Positions 1 to 9,069 are shown, counted from the stretch's first letter. The stretch is 64,000 nt of DNA from DYJK01 sp040755055 (GCA_040755055.1 JBFMBS010000005.1:1-64000), one strand, 5' to 3'. Translations and numbers: made by a program. The notes: generated by a model not told the origin, from the letters alone.

Positions 1-151
1 CTTCAAGGTAAGCCCTCTTCCAGTTATGAAGCGAGTTCTCATTTACTCCTAAATCCCGAGCTACACTGGCAGTTGATTTGCCGCCCTCCAATATCAGTTT
101 TACTGCCGATATCTTAAACTCTTTGTCATAACTTCTTCTTTTTTCTCCCAT
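1..151 (-). CDS. IS3-family transposase OrfA (N-terminal part)
   Basis: Reading leftwards from an ATG at 151 gives about 50 residues beginning MGEKRRSYDKEFKISAVKLI, then a helix-turn-helix with GGKSTASVARDLGVNENSLHNW. This is the usual N-terminus of IS3/IS911 OrfA (HTH_Tnp_1/Tnp_8 family), the DNA-binding subunit made before the programmed frameshift that yields the DDE transposase. The gene is cut by the window edge, so the frameshift site and OrfB cannot be seen. Confidence 0.85.
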   Translation of the reverse strand, partial: MGEKRRSYDKEFKISAVKLILEGGKSTASVARDLGVNENSLHNWKRAYLE

Positions 152-226
152 TTTTTTTGCCCCTATATTTGTTTTAACTTAAATATAGTTGCTTTTCTTT
201 TTGTCTACAATTTTGGGGTAGGGTCA
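1..226 (-). mobile_element. IS3-family insertion sequence, left end (partial)
   Basis: The element runs off the left edge. Its terminal inverted repeat ends at 226: read on the minus strand, 226 to about 202 begins TGACCCTACCCCAAAATTG and resembles IS150/IS3-group ends, which start with TG and carry a CCCCAAAA-like stretch. About 75 bp inside this end lies the start of an OrfA-type transposase gene (151 to 1). The element interrupts a metalloprotease gene whose reading frame is open from 227. The other end and any target duplication lie outside the window. Confidence 0.8.
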
Positions 227-2500
227 TTTCCATTACAGCATGATATTGAAGATGGGACCAATTATATACCAAAGCTAGACGGTGAATTTTATATTATTAA
301 CCCAAGTTTTTACGGCCCACTCAGTGGAACAGTCATAGAGTTTCAATTAAATCCAACCGGGGCATTAGATAAAGATGGCAACCAATTATCATTTGACGCT
401 GTTAAAAGTGCAATTCAACGTGCTTTGAATACATGGAACAACGTAACTCATTCTTATGCAACATTTACAATTTCAAATACACAATATACTGGTGGACGAA
501 ATGCTTATGACCATGTATCGACAATAACATTCGAAGAGCTAGGTTATAATGGAGCAACATCTACCCATAATATTTATGAGAATATTCATGCAATAGATAT
601 ATTTTTTAGTAAGGGTTATACAAGTAATGGGATTTACCGCACACTGCGCTGGAATACAGATGCAACCTACCCTACAACTTATACAACATACCCTTGCCCA
701 TATCCGACTTCATTGACTGGCGGAATCCGTCCTGATATTGGCCCCATCGATTTAGAAGATGTTGCCGCTCACGAACTTGGCCATGGTGTAGGCCTTTATC
801 ATGTTACCTCTGGCTTTTCATCATACACAATGTACCCTACGAATTATATACAATCCAATTGGTGGACAAAAACATGGCGCAGAAGTTTAGAACTGGGTGA
901 TAAGGCTGGTAAAATATATCAAGATCCTAATTTTCCAAGTGCAACGACGCAATCTATCTCGAAGTTGCTATTATCTACTAGAGGGACAACCAGTTTTGGT
1001 GGAAATTTTACAGTGCCATCGGGATATAGTCTTACATTCGAACAAGGAAAAAGTGTTACATTTGCAGCAAGTGCAACATCAATTGTTAATGGCACTCTCA
1101 GCGCAATTGGTACATCAAGCAACAGAATAACATTTAACCGATCGGGCGCTTCCGGTCAATGGGGCGGCATTCAATTTAATGCTGGAAGTAACGGGAATAT
1201 TCAATATGCAAATATCAGCAATGCTTCGCCGGGTATCGCTGTTTATTCCTCAAACAATATAAAGATAGAAAATAGTTCATTCACAGATTGTTTTAACTCT
1301 GTCTTTGCATTATCGGGTACTGCATATATATACAAAAATATAATTACCGGCAGTTACTATAGTGGAATAAAAGCACTAACTAACAGTGATATTACTCTCG
1401 CCAAACAAACTTTGGGAGAAGGCAATAACCAGATTAAAGATGGACGAACCGGTTCGTATTCCGGACCAGCTATTTATGCTGACGGTAATAGTTACGTTTT
1501 AGCCGGGGACGAGTTCTTTGGAGATGCCGGCTATAACTCAATTACTAACTATCCATATTTTGTAACATCGGATAATGCGTGGGTAGATGCATGTTACAAC
1601 TGGTGGGGCAGTTACCCGCCAAACTCTTCTAAGTTTTTAACTTACAGCGGTGGTACAATTAATTATGATCCGGCACTAACAAGTGCACCAATAATTTCAA
1701 AACTTTCTGCACAAACAGAGTCAAGTACAAATGAAAAATTATCAAAAGCATTGGTTCAGAAAAGCAAAGGTGATTTCAATAACGCACTGTTGTTGTTAGA
1801 GCAATTGTATGCTGAAAACAAGAATAATAATCTTACAAAGTTTATCATTGTTCAACTCGGAGACTGCATTAACAGTCTTAAAGGCGATTTGTCAAGTTAT
1901 GCAAAGGATAAGAAGATCAATTCCAAGTATCAACAGTTAATAGATGAACTTATTGCAGATAAGAAAGCCAATGACGGAGATATAGGAACGGCGATCAAGA
2001 TGTACGAGGCAATAATAAAAGCAAAACCTGAAGCTGAAATTGAGAAGTCGAGTCTTTTCAAAACAGCAGTTCTGTATGAATCATTTATGGATGATAAACA
2101 GACGGCAGATAAATATTACGATTGGTTGATAAATAAATATCCCGAAGATGAACTTGCAAAGATAATTTACTTGAAACGCGGACAACTATATAATGTAAAG
2201 AATAATTACGTTGTTAATAATGGAAGTACACAACAAGAATCATTCAGTCTCGAGCAAAACAGTCCTAATCCTTTCAATCCAACAACAAAAATTACATTTA
2301 CACTTCCAGCAAAAGAAGTTGTAAAGTTGAAAGTTTACGACATTCTCGGAAGAGAAGTTGTGGTACTTGCCAACGGCGAGTTTGAAATTGGTAAGCATGA
2401 AATAGAATTCAACGCATCGAATTTACCGAGCGGAGTTTACTTCTATAATCTTACCACTTCATCGAACTCCATTACAAAGAAGATGTTGTTTTTAAAGTAA
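227..2500 (+). CDS. Secreted metzincin protease with beta-helix and T9SS domain, 5'-truncated by IS
   Basis: The frame is open from the IS boundary (227) with no ATG, GTG or TTG before a TTG at 425. That TTG sits inside the protease domain as Leu of a RALNTW stretch, so the native start and signal peptide are on the far side of the IS. The protein has a zinc-binding HELGHGVGLYH motif (nt about 770-802) followed by a Met-turn TMYP, as in M10 matrixin-like metzincins. A right-handed beta-helix region follows (nt about 950-1650), then a helical TPR-like stretch, then a C-terminal type IX sorting domain with NSPNPFNPTT and a final KKMLFLK. The family role is an extracellular protease. As it stands the gene has no start or signal peptide and is probably a pseudogene unless the IS supplies a promoter and start. 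Confidence 0.8.
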   Translation, partial: FPLQHDIEDGTNYIPKLDGEFYIINPSFYGPLSGTVIEFQLNPTGALDKDGNQLSFDAVKSAIQRALNTWNNVTHSYATFTISNTQYTGGRNAYDHVSTITFEELGYNGATSTHNIYENIHAIDIFFSKGYTSNGIYRTLRWNTDATYPTTYTTYPCPYPTSLTGGIRPDIGPIDLEDVAAHELGHGVGLYHVTSGFSSYTMYPTNYIQSNWWTKTWRRSLELGDKAGKIYQDPNFPSATTQSISKLLLSTRGTTSFGGNFTVPSGYSLTFEQGKSVTFAASATSIVNGTLSAIGTSSNRITFNRSGASGQWGGIQFNAGSNGNIQYANISNASPGIAVYSSNNIKIENSSFTDCFNSVFALSGTAYIYKNIITGSYYSGIKALTNSDITLAKQTLGEGNNQIKDGRTGSYSGPAIYADGNSYVLAGDEFFGDAGYNSITNYPYFVTSDNAWVDACYNWWGSYPPNSSKFLTYSGGTINYDPALTSAPIISKLSAQTESSTNEKLSKALVQKSKGDFNNALLLLEQLYAENKNNNLTKFIIVQLGDCINSLKGDLSSYAKDKKINSKYQQLIDELIADKKANDGDIGTAIKMYEAIIKAKPEAEIEKSSLFKTAVLYESFMDDKQTADKYYDWLINKYPEDELAKIIYLKRGQLYNVKNNYVVNNGSTQQESFSLEQNSPNPFNPTTKITFTLPAKEVVKLKVYDILGREVVVLANGEFEIGKHEIEFNASNLPSGVYFYNLTTSSNSITKKMLFLK

Positions 2501-2508
2501 CCAAACAC

Positions 2509-2545
2509 AACCTCGAAGGTTTCAAAAACCTTCGAGGTTTTTCTT
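2509..2545 (+). terminator. Rho-independent terminator after the metalloprotease gene
   Basis: Nine bases after the stop codon, AACCTCGAAGGTTT and AACCTTCGAGGTT form a stem of about 13 bp around a CAAA loop, followed by TTTTTCTTT. Position and T-run fit an intrinsic terminator. Confidence 0.85.
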
Positions 2546-2912
2546 TCTGTTGTAATAGACCGCCCCCTCGATGAAACTGAAACATTGGTCTATTTTAATA
2601 TTCCATTCCATACTGATACACTTTGTATAAAAACCAACCTCTATTTTGGCTCAAATTCTAAATTAATAGCTGGCATTTCTGTTGCATAAATAAAAATAAC
2701 ATAAGCACCCTAAGTAAGAAAGCAAAACACCCTCAAAAAAGCTTTCTGATGGCGGCGGTTTTTTTGGTGGACAGTACTTCGGCTGGGCTGTTCATCGGGA
2801 AGCCGCCTTCTCCTTTTAAAATAGATTATTAGGCAGCAGCCTCTACCGTATTCTTTGGTAGTTACCTCTTTTTTACGTAATTTTGCCCACTTTCAAATGA
2901 TAAGGATTAACA
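2546..2912. other. 367-bp gap before rpmH; probable promoter region, no DnaA boxes
   Basis: No credible ORF. An AGAAAGC...GCTTTCT inverted repeat (about 2720-2748) with a 16-nt loop is the only structure seen. In many bacteria dnaA and oriC sit next to rpmH-rnpA. I found no copy of the DnaA box (TTATCCACA or its complement) and no dnaA here. The promoter of the rpmH operon is expected in the last 100 bp, but I could not assign a clear -35/-10 pair. Confidence 0.5.
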
Positions 2913-3059
2913 ATGAAGCGCACTTTTCAACCGAGCAATAGAAAAAGAAAGAATAAACACGGCTTCCGCGAAAGAATGGCTACAAAAAACGGTCGCAAGG
3001 TTCTTGCGAGCAGAAGAGCCAAAGGAAGAAAGAAATTAACCGTCAGCGACGAGAAATAG
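2913..3059 (+). CDS. rpmH: 50S ribosomal protein L34
   Basis: A 48-residue, very basic protein starting MKRTFQPSNRKRKNKHGF and continuing RMATKNGRKVLASRRAKGRKKL, the invariant L34 signature. L34 is a late-assembling protein of the large ribosomal subunit. The start ATG follows AAGGATTAACA. It is the first gene of rpmH-rnpA-yidD-yidC, the order found near the origin in most bacteria. Confidence 0.98.
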   Translation: MKRTFQPSNRKRKNKHGFRERMATKNGRKVLASRRAKGRKKLTVSDEK

Positions 3060-3092
3060 TACCATCGGTATAGAGGAGATTTTAAACATTTT

Positions 3093-3140
3093 ATGATTTT
3101 AAGCAGCTCCTCATATATAGTTTTGTTGAGGTTCTTTTGA
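3093..3140 (+). CDS. Possible 15-codon leader ORF overlapping the rnpA start
   Basis: ATG at 3093 opens a 15-residue frame (MILSSSSYIVLLRFF) whose TGA (3138-3140) overlaps the rnpA TTG start (3137-3139). A GAGGAG stretch lies upstream (about 3073). The overlap would allow translational coupling and so tie RnaseP protein synthesis to ribosome passage. There is no homology evidence; it may be chance. Confidence 0.25.
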   Translation: MILSSSSYIVLLRFF

Positions 3141-3535
3141 AACGGTTTGGTCTTTCTTCTAAAGAAAGAATCAAAAGTAAAAAGGAATTTGATCTTGTTT
3201 ATTCTGAAGGAGAAGTTCTGTTCTCCTCTTCCCTTAGATTAAAAGCAGCTTTTTATATTGATAGAAATCCCGACACCGCCGGGGTTAAAACCGGTTTTGC
3301 AATTTCTAAAAAGAGCGGCAATGCTGTTTGGAGAAATAGGTTTAAACGGCTTCTGCGTGAATGTTACCGCTTGAATAAAATCGATCTTTATAATTGTTGT
3401 TCGGAAAATAAAATTAAGCTGCTTCTTATTTTTTCTTCGAATACATTAAACCAGGAAAAAAACAAGAGACTATCGTTGAAGGATATTATGCCGGATGTGT
3501 TGGATTTGATGAACAATTTGAGAGCGCAGATTTAA
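3137..3535 (+). CDS. rnpA: Ribonuclease P protein component
   Basis: Protein subunit of RNase P, which binds the catalytic RNA and helps remove 5' leaders from pre-tRNAs. The sequence shows the N-terminal GLSSKERIKSKKEFDLVYSEG helix and strand, then GFAISKKSGNAVWRNRFKRLLRE. The latter is the conserved RNR motif (R-N-R-x-K-R-x-L-R-E) that contacts RNA. Length (132 aa) is normal. The start is a TTG preceded by GAGG at 3128-3131 with a 5-nt gap; no ATG fits in frame. It ends one base before yidD, so the cluster is probably one transcript. The RNase P RNA gene is not in this window. Confidence 0.95.
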   Translation: MKRFGLSSKERIKSKKEFDLVYSEGEVLFSSSLRLKAAFYIDRNPDTAGVKTGFAISKKSGNAVWRNRFKRLLRECYRLNKIDLYNCCSENKIKLLLIFSSNTLNQEKNKRLSLKDIMPDVLDLMNNLRAQI

Positions 3536-3536
3536 C

Positions 3537-3746
3537 ATGAGATTCCTTTTTATAAATTTAATTAAGCTTTACCAGAAGTTTATTTCTCCGATGTTTCCCC
3601 CCTCTTGCAGATTTTACCCTACATGCTCGGAGTATGCAATACAATCTTTTTCCAAGTACGGTGTATTCAAAGGGGGAACAAAAGCAGTGTGGAGAATTTT
3701 AAGATGTAATCCCTTTAATAAAGGCGGTTACGATCCAGTTGAATAA
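3537..3746 (+). CDS. yidD: Membrane protein insertion efficiency factor YidD
   Basis: 69 residues with the YidD hallmark: amphipathic N-terminus IKLYQKFISPMFPPSCRFYPTCSEYA, followed by GGTKAVWRILRCNPFNKGGYDPV. The three conserved cysteines (two in CRFYPTC, one in RCNPF) are present. YidD is a small membrane-associated protein that aids insertion of proteins by YidC. It sits between rnpA and yidC, as almost universally. Confidence 0.96.
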   Translation: MRFLFINLIKLYQKFISPMFPPSCRFYPTCSEYAIQSFSKYGVFKGGTKAVWRILRCNPFNKGGYDPVE

Positions 3747-3761
3747 TCAATAGGAATTTTA

Positions 3762-5606
3762 ATGGACAAACAGACTACATCAGCATTCATTCTTATAGGA
3801 ATTATTTTAGTAGTATGGCTTTATTTTAATTCGCCCACTCCACAGCCAACCCAACAGAAAAAGACGGATTCTACACAAGTACAGAAAGAAACACCGGTTA
3901 AAGAAAAGGTTGAAACTAAACCAGCGGTGGAGCCAACAGAAGAATCTGCTGCTTTTGGAAATATAGAACAACCAGAAAAGATTGTTACCATAGAAACCGA
4001 ACTTGCAAAAATTGAAATTACCAGCAAAGGCGGAAGAATTAGAAAATACTTTTTAAAGAATTACGGCACATGGTATAGAGAAGAAATAGAAGACACTTCC
4101 GATTTTTATAACCGCCATGTTCAATTGATTAATTCAAAGAACGGCGGAGATTTTAATGTTTTATTTGTTACCAAAGACGGTAAACTCGTTAACTCCTCCG
4201 CACTCGATTTTAATTCCGGGCTAACAAATTATTACTATAAACTTTCGGCCAAAGATTCACTCGCGGTTAACTACGTATTTAAGAATTCTGAAAATAGAAC
4301 CATCAGGAAAAAATTTATTTTTTACGGAAGCAGTTACTCCAGCAAAGTTGATATAGAACTTGAGAACATGCAAGATGTAATTAGCAGCTACCGTTACGAT
4401 GTGGTCTGGTCGGAGGGAATAAATTTTGTTGAGAAAAATTCCGTTGACGAAGCAAATAATTCCAACGCAAGTGCATTTTCCGGCGACGAGCAAGTTGTAG
4501 TTGATGCTACCGGGCCGGAGAAAGTAACAAAGGATATTAACGGTAAAGTCGATTGGATTGCAGTCCGCAACAAATATTTTGCGGTTATCATTTCACCCGA
4601 CAATCCGTCAAAAGACGGCGGCGCTTACTTCGAAGGAACCCATGCACAGAACAGTCAGGGTGTTCGCGAGTATTACAGTGCGAGTTTAAAAATGCCCTTC
4701 AAGAATGAGAATTATCAAAAAGATTCGTTTGAACTTTATGCCGGGCCGATTATTTATGACACACTAAAATCTTACAACAGAAACTATCAAGCACTGTTCG
4801 ATTTTGGAAGTTTTTTCGGGCTCAAATTTATTATCAGGCCGTTATCTGAATATATTTTTCTTCCGCTTCTTCAGTTTATACATACATTTATTCCAAACTA
4901 CGGATTTGTGATAATAGTTTTTTCGTTAATCATCAAAATTGCACTTCATCCTTTAACACGCCAAAGTCTGAAATCGATGAAGAAGATGCAGCTTCTTCAG
5001 CCGAAGGTAACAGAACTGAAAGAAAAGTTAAAGGACGATCCACAAAAGCTTCAAAAAGAAACAATGAAGCTCTATTCTACATACGGGATTAATCCGATGG
5101 GCGGATGTCTGCCGATGGTTTTACAAATGCCGATCTTTATTGCATTGTGGAGTTTGCTGAATATAGTAATTGATATTCGTCAGCAGCCGTTTATATTTTG
5201 GATCAACAATCTTTCCGCTCCCGATGTTTTGTTCCGGCTTCCATTCAAAATTCCACTTTTTGGAATTGATATTGTAAGCGGACTTGCGCTGCTGATGGGA
5301 ATTACGATGTTTGTCCAACAGAAAATGACAGTAAAAGATCCGTCACAAAAAGCGCTTGTGTATGTTATGCCGGTAATGTTTACGTTAATGTTTATGGGAC
5401 TTCCTTCCGGGTTGAACTTGTATTATTTTATGTTCAATTTTCTTTCGATAGCACAGCAGTACTATGTTAATCATAGGAAAGGAACGGAAGTAGAACTTGT
5501 GCCGGTTGCTAATCCTAAAAAGAAACAAGGATTTATGGCGCGCATGATGGAAGCCGCGGAGAAACAAGCGCAATCACAGAAAAAATCTGTTTCCAAAAGA
5601 AAATAA
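3762..5606 (+). CDS. yidC: Membrane protein insertase YidC
   Basis: 614 aa, the Gram-negative form of YidC/Oxa1. An N-terminal TM segment (residues about 7-24, AFILIGIILVVWLYF) is followed by a Pro/Thr/Lys-rich linker and a large periplasmic beta-super-sandwich (about 70-340). The conserved five-TM insertase core starts near residue 365 and includes LHPLTRQSLKSMKKMQ, GGCLPMVLQMPIF and a late PSGLNLYYFMFN segment. The tail is Lys-rich, as expected for ribosome contact. It inserts and folds inner-membrane proteins alone or with SecYEG. It lies 15 bp after yidD. Confidence 0.97.
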   Translation: MDKQTTSAFILIGIILVVWLYFNSPTPQPTQQKKTDSTQVQKETPVKEKVETKPAVEPTEESAAFGNIEQPEKIVTIETELAKIEITSKGGRIRKYFLKNYGTWYREEIEDTSDFYNRHVQLINSKNGGDFNVLFVTKDGKLVNSSALDFNSGLTNYYYKLSAKDSLAVNYVFKNSENRTIRKKFIFYGSSYSSKVDIELENMQDVISSYRYDVVWSEGINFVEKNSVDEANNSNASAFSGDEQVVVDATGPEKVTKDINGKVDWIAVRNKYFAVIISPDNPSKDGGAYFEGTHAQNSQGVREYYSASLKMPFKNENYQKDSFELYAGPIIYDTLKSYNRNYQALFDFGSFFGLKFIIRPLSEYIFLPLLQFIHTFIPNYGFVIIVFSLIIKIALHPLTRQSLKSMKKMQLLQPKVTELKEKLKDDPQKLQKETMKLYSTYGINPMGGCLPMVLQMPIFIALWSLLNIVIDIRQQPFIFWINNLSAPDVLFRLPFKIPLFGIDIVSGLALLMGITMFVQQKMTVKDPSQKALVYVMPVMFTLMFMGLPSGLNLYYFMFNFLSIAQQYYVNHRKGTEVELVPVANPKKKQGFMARMMEAAEKQAQSQKKSVSKRK

Positions 5607-5631
5607 TATTTTCTTTTATAGCCGGTGTTAA

Positions 5632-8334
5632 ATGACCCGAAAAATTTTAAATATTTTTTTAGTTCTTCTTTTATTTACACCGGCAGCAGCACAGCAGAAA
5701 GATATACTCAAATTAAATCTGACTGAAAAAGTACTTCCGTTCGGAATAACCGAACTGGTTCCCCGTAACTTGCCAAAGGTAGGTCTGGCATTAAGCGGCG
5801 GCGGCGCAAGAGCACTTTCGCAAATTGGGATTCTTCGCTCACTCGAAGAAAATAATATCCCGATAGAATTTATTGTTGGTACAAGCATGGGCAGCATAAT
5901 CGGCGGTTTGTATTCTTCCGGTTATTCAATTGATGATATCGATTCGATACTTTCGGTAATTAACTGGGGCGATCTGTTTTCGGTAGAACAATCGAGCCGC
6001 AATGAATTATTTATCGATCAAAAAATTACCGAAGACCGAGCTATTGTTGCATTTAGAATGGACGGCTTGAAACTGATAATTCCCAAATCAATCAGCTCGG
6101 GCCAAAGAGCCGCAAATTTTTTGAATCTGCTTTCTTTAAATGCGCCGCTTCAGCCGAAGGATTCATTTGACGATCTCCTTTTTAAATACCGCGCTGTAAG
6201 TTCCGATTTGGTGTCGGGAAGAGAAATAATTCTCGATAAAGAACCGCTTGGTACTGCAATGCAAGCAAGTTCAAGCGTAACGCTTCTTCTGCCTCCGGTA
6301 AAACATGATTCCCTTCTGCTTGTTGACGGCGGATTGGTTGCCAACATTCCGGCGAAGGAAGTAAAAGAGCTTGGTGCCGATATAGTTATAGCCGGCAACG
6401 CAGTTAGCCCCTTATACCGGGAGAGCGAACTAAACTACCCGTGGGTAATTGCCGATCAGCTTGTAAGTATCCCCATGCAAATATTAAATGAACAGCAGTT
6501 ACAAGCAGCAGATTTTGTTATTCAACCGCAGCTTACGGGGGTTAAGAACTCGGATTTTAGAGACATCGGCGATTTAATAAAAGACGGTTATGATTCTTCC
6601 AACCGCATTATTGACGGCATTAAGAATGAATTTGAAACAAGGTTCAAACAAAACATTGAAGCGAAGGAAAAATTTTATAAAAATGTTTTTGTAAAAGAAG
6701 CACCATCCGAAGTTGAAATTAATATCAAGTCAAAGTTTACCGGTAAAGATTCGATTTCAAACAAAGAAATACTCTTTGAGCTATATAAGCTTCATAGAGG
6801 GAGCGATTTCAAAAACATATGGGCAGAAGTAGAACAGTTTAATTCATCTGCTTATATAAGTTTCTTCGTTGAAAAATACCCGGTTGTTTTGAACTACTCA
6901 CTTCTCGGCGATTCAGTTTTATCGATAGATATTATACACAAGGAACTGTCCCCGCTCCTGAACAAACCTTATAATCCCTCTAAAGTTTTGCGTGCCGGTT
7001 TAGCAATTTTAAGACACTACAAAAAAATGGGATATCTCTTAGCAAGAATAAATAAATTGAGTTACAACGAAACCTCTCAGATGCTCGAAATTGAAGTTGA
7101 TGAAGGGCGTATCACGAGCATCAGGACGGAAGGCAACACTAAAACTATAGGTCGCTTGATTACAAGAGAATTCCCGATGAATACCGGCGACTATTTTTTG
7201 TACGATAGGGCCGAGCGCGGATTGGCAAATCTGAGAAGCAGTAATTTGTTCGAACAAATTGAGCTGCTGGTTGAAAGGAATGGAACGGAAAACAATTTGA
7301 TTGTGCGAGTTATGGAAAAACCTTCCAGCGTAATAAGGTTTGGTATGAGAATAGACAACGAATATTTATCACAGCTCTCTTTTGATCTTCGCGATGAAAA
7401 TTTTAACGGTACCGGTACCGAACTCGGCGCTACAATTTCGGGAGGCATCAGAAACAGATCGTATGTTTTCGAATTTAAATCAAATCGCGTTTTTGATTCT
7501 TATCTTACTTACAAAGTACGCGGATTTTATGAATTCGTTGACGTAAATACTTATAAAGATGATTCCGTTGCTGCCCACAATGAATATTCAAGAAGTAAAA
7601 TCGGCGAGTACCGCCAGATCAACATCGGCGGCTCTATCGGTATTGGTGCCCAGGTAAAAAGATTTGGCAATTTATTTATTGAAGCGCGGTACCAGAGTGA
7701 CCGGATAAAAAATAAAGTTGAGCAAAGTGTTCAACCGTATAAAATAGATATATCTAGTATCAAAGTTTCCCTCTCTATCGATTCGCAAAATGATTATCCA
7801 TATCCAACAGATGGTTTTTTAATAAAGAGTACATTTGAAACCGCACAAGAGGCATTGGGCGGTGATATCGGTTATTCAAAGTTTCTTTTTGATTACAAAA
7901 GCGTACTTGGATTGAACGCCCCCAATGCATTCACGTATCACGGTATATTTGGTTTTGCCGATAAAACGCTTCCGCTCAGCCAGCAATTTTCTCTCGGCGG
8001 ACAGAATAATTTTTTTGGATTAAGGGAGAACGAATACCGCGGCAGACAAATATTGGTTTCGTCTCTTGAATATAGACACAAACTTCCGTTCCAGCTTTTC
8101 TTTGATGCCTATGTTAAGGTGAGGTACGATCTCGGATCGATTTGGACAGAGCGAGAGCAAATAAGACTTAAGGATTTGCGTCATGGTATTGGTGCCTCGG
8201 TATCATTGAATACTCCAATTGGTCCGGCGGATTTTTCGGTTGGCAAAAGTTTTTACTTTAAAGATACGCTTCCTAACAATACCGTTGTGTGGGGACCAAC
8301 ATTCTTTTATTTCACTATAGGGTACTATTACTAA
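5632..8334 (+). CDS. Patatin-like phospholipase fused to POTRA and BamA-type barrel
   Basis: 900 aa. A signal peptide (1-20, ending TPAAAQQ) leads into a patatin domain (about 48-330). That domain has the oxyanion GGGARA, the nucleophile elbow GTSMG (Ser85) and the catalytic Asp in VDGGLVANIP (Asp232), so the Ser-Asp dyad is complete. A POTRA-like region follows (about 430-560), then a surface-antigen/Omp85 beta-barrel to the C-terminus, ending FYFTIGYYY. This is the type Vd (PlpD-like) layout, in which the barrel anchors a lipid-acyl hydrolase at the outer membrane. It starts 26 bp after yidC. Substrate unknown. Confidence 0.9.
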   Translation: MTRKILNIFLVLLLFTPAAAQQKDILKLNLTEKVLPFGITELVPRNLPKVGLALSGGGARALSQIGILRSLEENNIPIEFIVGTSMGSIIGGLYSSGYSIDDIDSILSVINWGDLFSVEQSSRNELFIDQKITEDRAIVAFRMDGLKLIIPKSISSGQRAANFLNLLSLNAPLQPKDSFDDLLFKYRAVSSDLVSGREIILDKEPLGTAMQASSSVTLLLPPVKHDSLLLVDGGLVANIPAKEVKELGADIVIAGNAVSPLYRESELNYPWVIADQLVSIPMQILNEQQLQAADFVIQPQLTGVKNSDFRDIGDLIKDGYDSSNRIIDGIKNEFETRFKQNIEAKEKFYKNVFVKEAPSEVEINIKSKFTGKDSISNKEILFELYKLHRGSDFKNIWAEVEQFNSSAYISFFVEKYPVVLNYSLLGDSVLSIDIIHKELSPLLNKPYNPSKVLRAGLAILRHYKKMGYLLARINKLSYNETSQMLEIEVDEGRITSIRTEGNTKTIGRLITREFPMNTGDYFLYDRAERGLANLRSSNLFEQIELLVERNGTENNLIVRVMEKPSSVIRFGMRIDNEYLSQLSFDLRDENFNGTGTELGATISGGIRNRSYVFEFKSNRVFDSYLTYKVRGFYEFVDVNTYKDDSVAAHNEYSRSKIGEYRQINIGGSIGIGAQVKRFGNLFIEARYQSDRIKNKVEQSVQPYKIDISSIKVSLSIDSQNDYPYPTDGFLIKSTFETAQEALGGDIGYSKFLFDYKSVLGLNAPNAFTYHGIFGFADKTLPLSQQFSLGGQNNFFGLRENEYRGRQILVSSLEYRHKLPFQLFFDAYVKVRYDLGSIWTEREQIRLKDLRHGIGASVSLNTPIGPADFSVGKSFYFKDTLPNNTVVWGPTFFYFTIGYYY

Positions 8335-8415
8335 AGTACGGATGCTTCCCGTCTTCGTGTATTACTTCGGCGAAAACGAGGAACGAATTTTTAAATAGCA
8401 AACAACAAATTACAA

Positions 8416-8429
8416 TCCGCCGCGGCGGA
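8416..8429. repeat. Perfect 14-bp palindrome TCCGCCGCGGCGGA with low-complexity flank
   Basis: GC-rich palindrome in an AT-rich 186-bp gap. Its core CGCCGCGGCG recurs at 32630-32639 just before the RAYT gene. The following 90 bp carry short iterations of CAAGCATC / AAGTATC / GAGTATC (about 8476-8520). Probably extragenic repeat debris. Confidence 0.5.
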
Positions 8430-8520
8430 ACAAGTAAAGACAGAACTCAAAACAACAACCTCAAAACTTTAACTAGCCTCAAGCCTCAAGCATCAAGTAT
8501 CGAGTATCAAGCATCCAGTA

Positions 8521-9069
8521 TTATTCTTTTTCTCTTTCAGCCGCTTTGGCAGCGAGGGCAAGATATTTTGATGCATTGTTAAGATCGTTCATTTTTTTAA
8601 ATAGATCGGAAAGTGCAAAGTAAACTTTACTTTTATAAATAACCGAAGACGTGCCGGTTTCTATTATCTGGAGAATTTTTTTGTTGGATGGTAATTCCAT
8701 ATCGGTATTATACAGTTTGACAAGATCCAAATAGGGTTCGTGCGATTCGGGATTGTGATAACACGCTTTTGTATAGTATACTATTGCATGTTCAAGCTGT
8801 TCGTAGTCTTCCGCGTGATTTTCGAATACTTTTGCAGTCCACATACATAATTGGAAAGTGCTTCCGGGAATTTCTTTGAGCAATTTTTCTGTGTACATCT
8901 TAATCTCATCTTTATTAAGTGCCGGGTTAGCCAATAGTATTTTGTAAAGAGCGACGTCGTTTATCCTTAAAACGATTGCTTCGCGGAATGCATCAAAAAG
9001 CTCGTCTTGTGAGACCGAGTTTCTGAAAACGAATTCGATTCGTTTTATGGATTCATCCATCTTAGCCAT
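8521..9069 (-). CDS. Hypothetical TPR-like cytoplasmic protein
   Basis: 182 aa, no signal peptide or TM segment. The sequence is helical with TPR-like periodicity (for example YTKACYHNPESHEPYLDLVKLYN near residues 100-125 and VYFALSDLFKKMNDLNNASKYLALAAKA at the end). No enzymatic motif is visible; a protein-interaction role is an inference. It is transcribed away from the ECF sigma gene, with only about 125 bp between the two starts, so the promoters are divergent. Confidence 0.7.
   Translation of the reverse strand: MAKMDESIKRIEFVFRNSVSQDELFDAFREAIVLRINDVALYKILLANPALNKDEIKMYTEKLLKEIPGSTFQLCMWTAKVFENHAEDYEQLEHAIVYYTKACYHNPESHEPYLDLVKLYNTDMELPSNKKILQIIETGTSSVIYKSKVYFALSDLFKKMNDLNNASKYLALAAKAAEREKE

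Noticed and set aside
2546..2912. Origin of replication
   Set aside because: Gene order suggested it, but no DnaA boxes or dnaA gene could be found.
8289..8582. 97-codon plus-strand ORF
   Set aside because: Spans the end of the patatin gene and a repeat-rich gap, with translation of repeats (LKPQASSIEYQASSI); not a gene.
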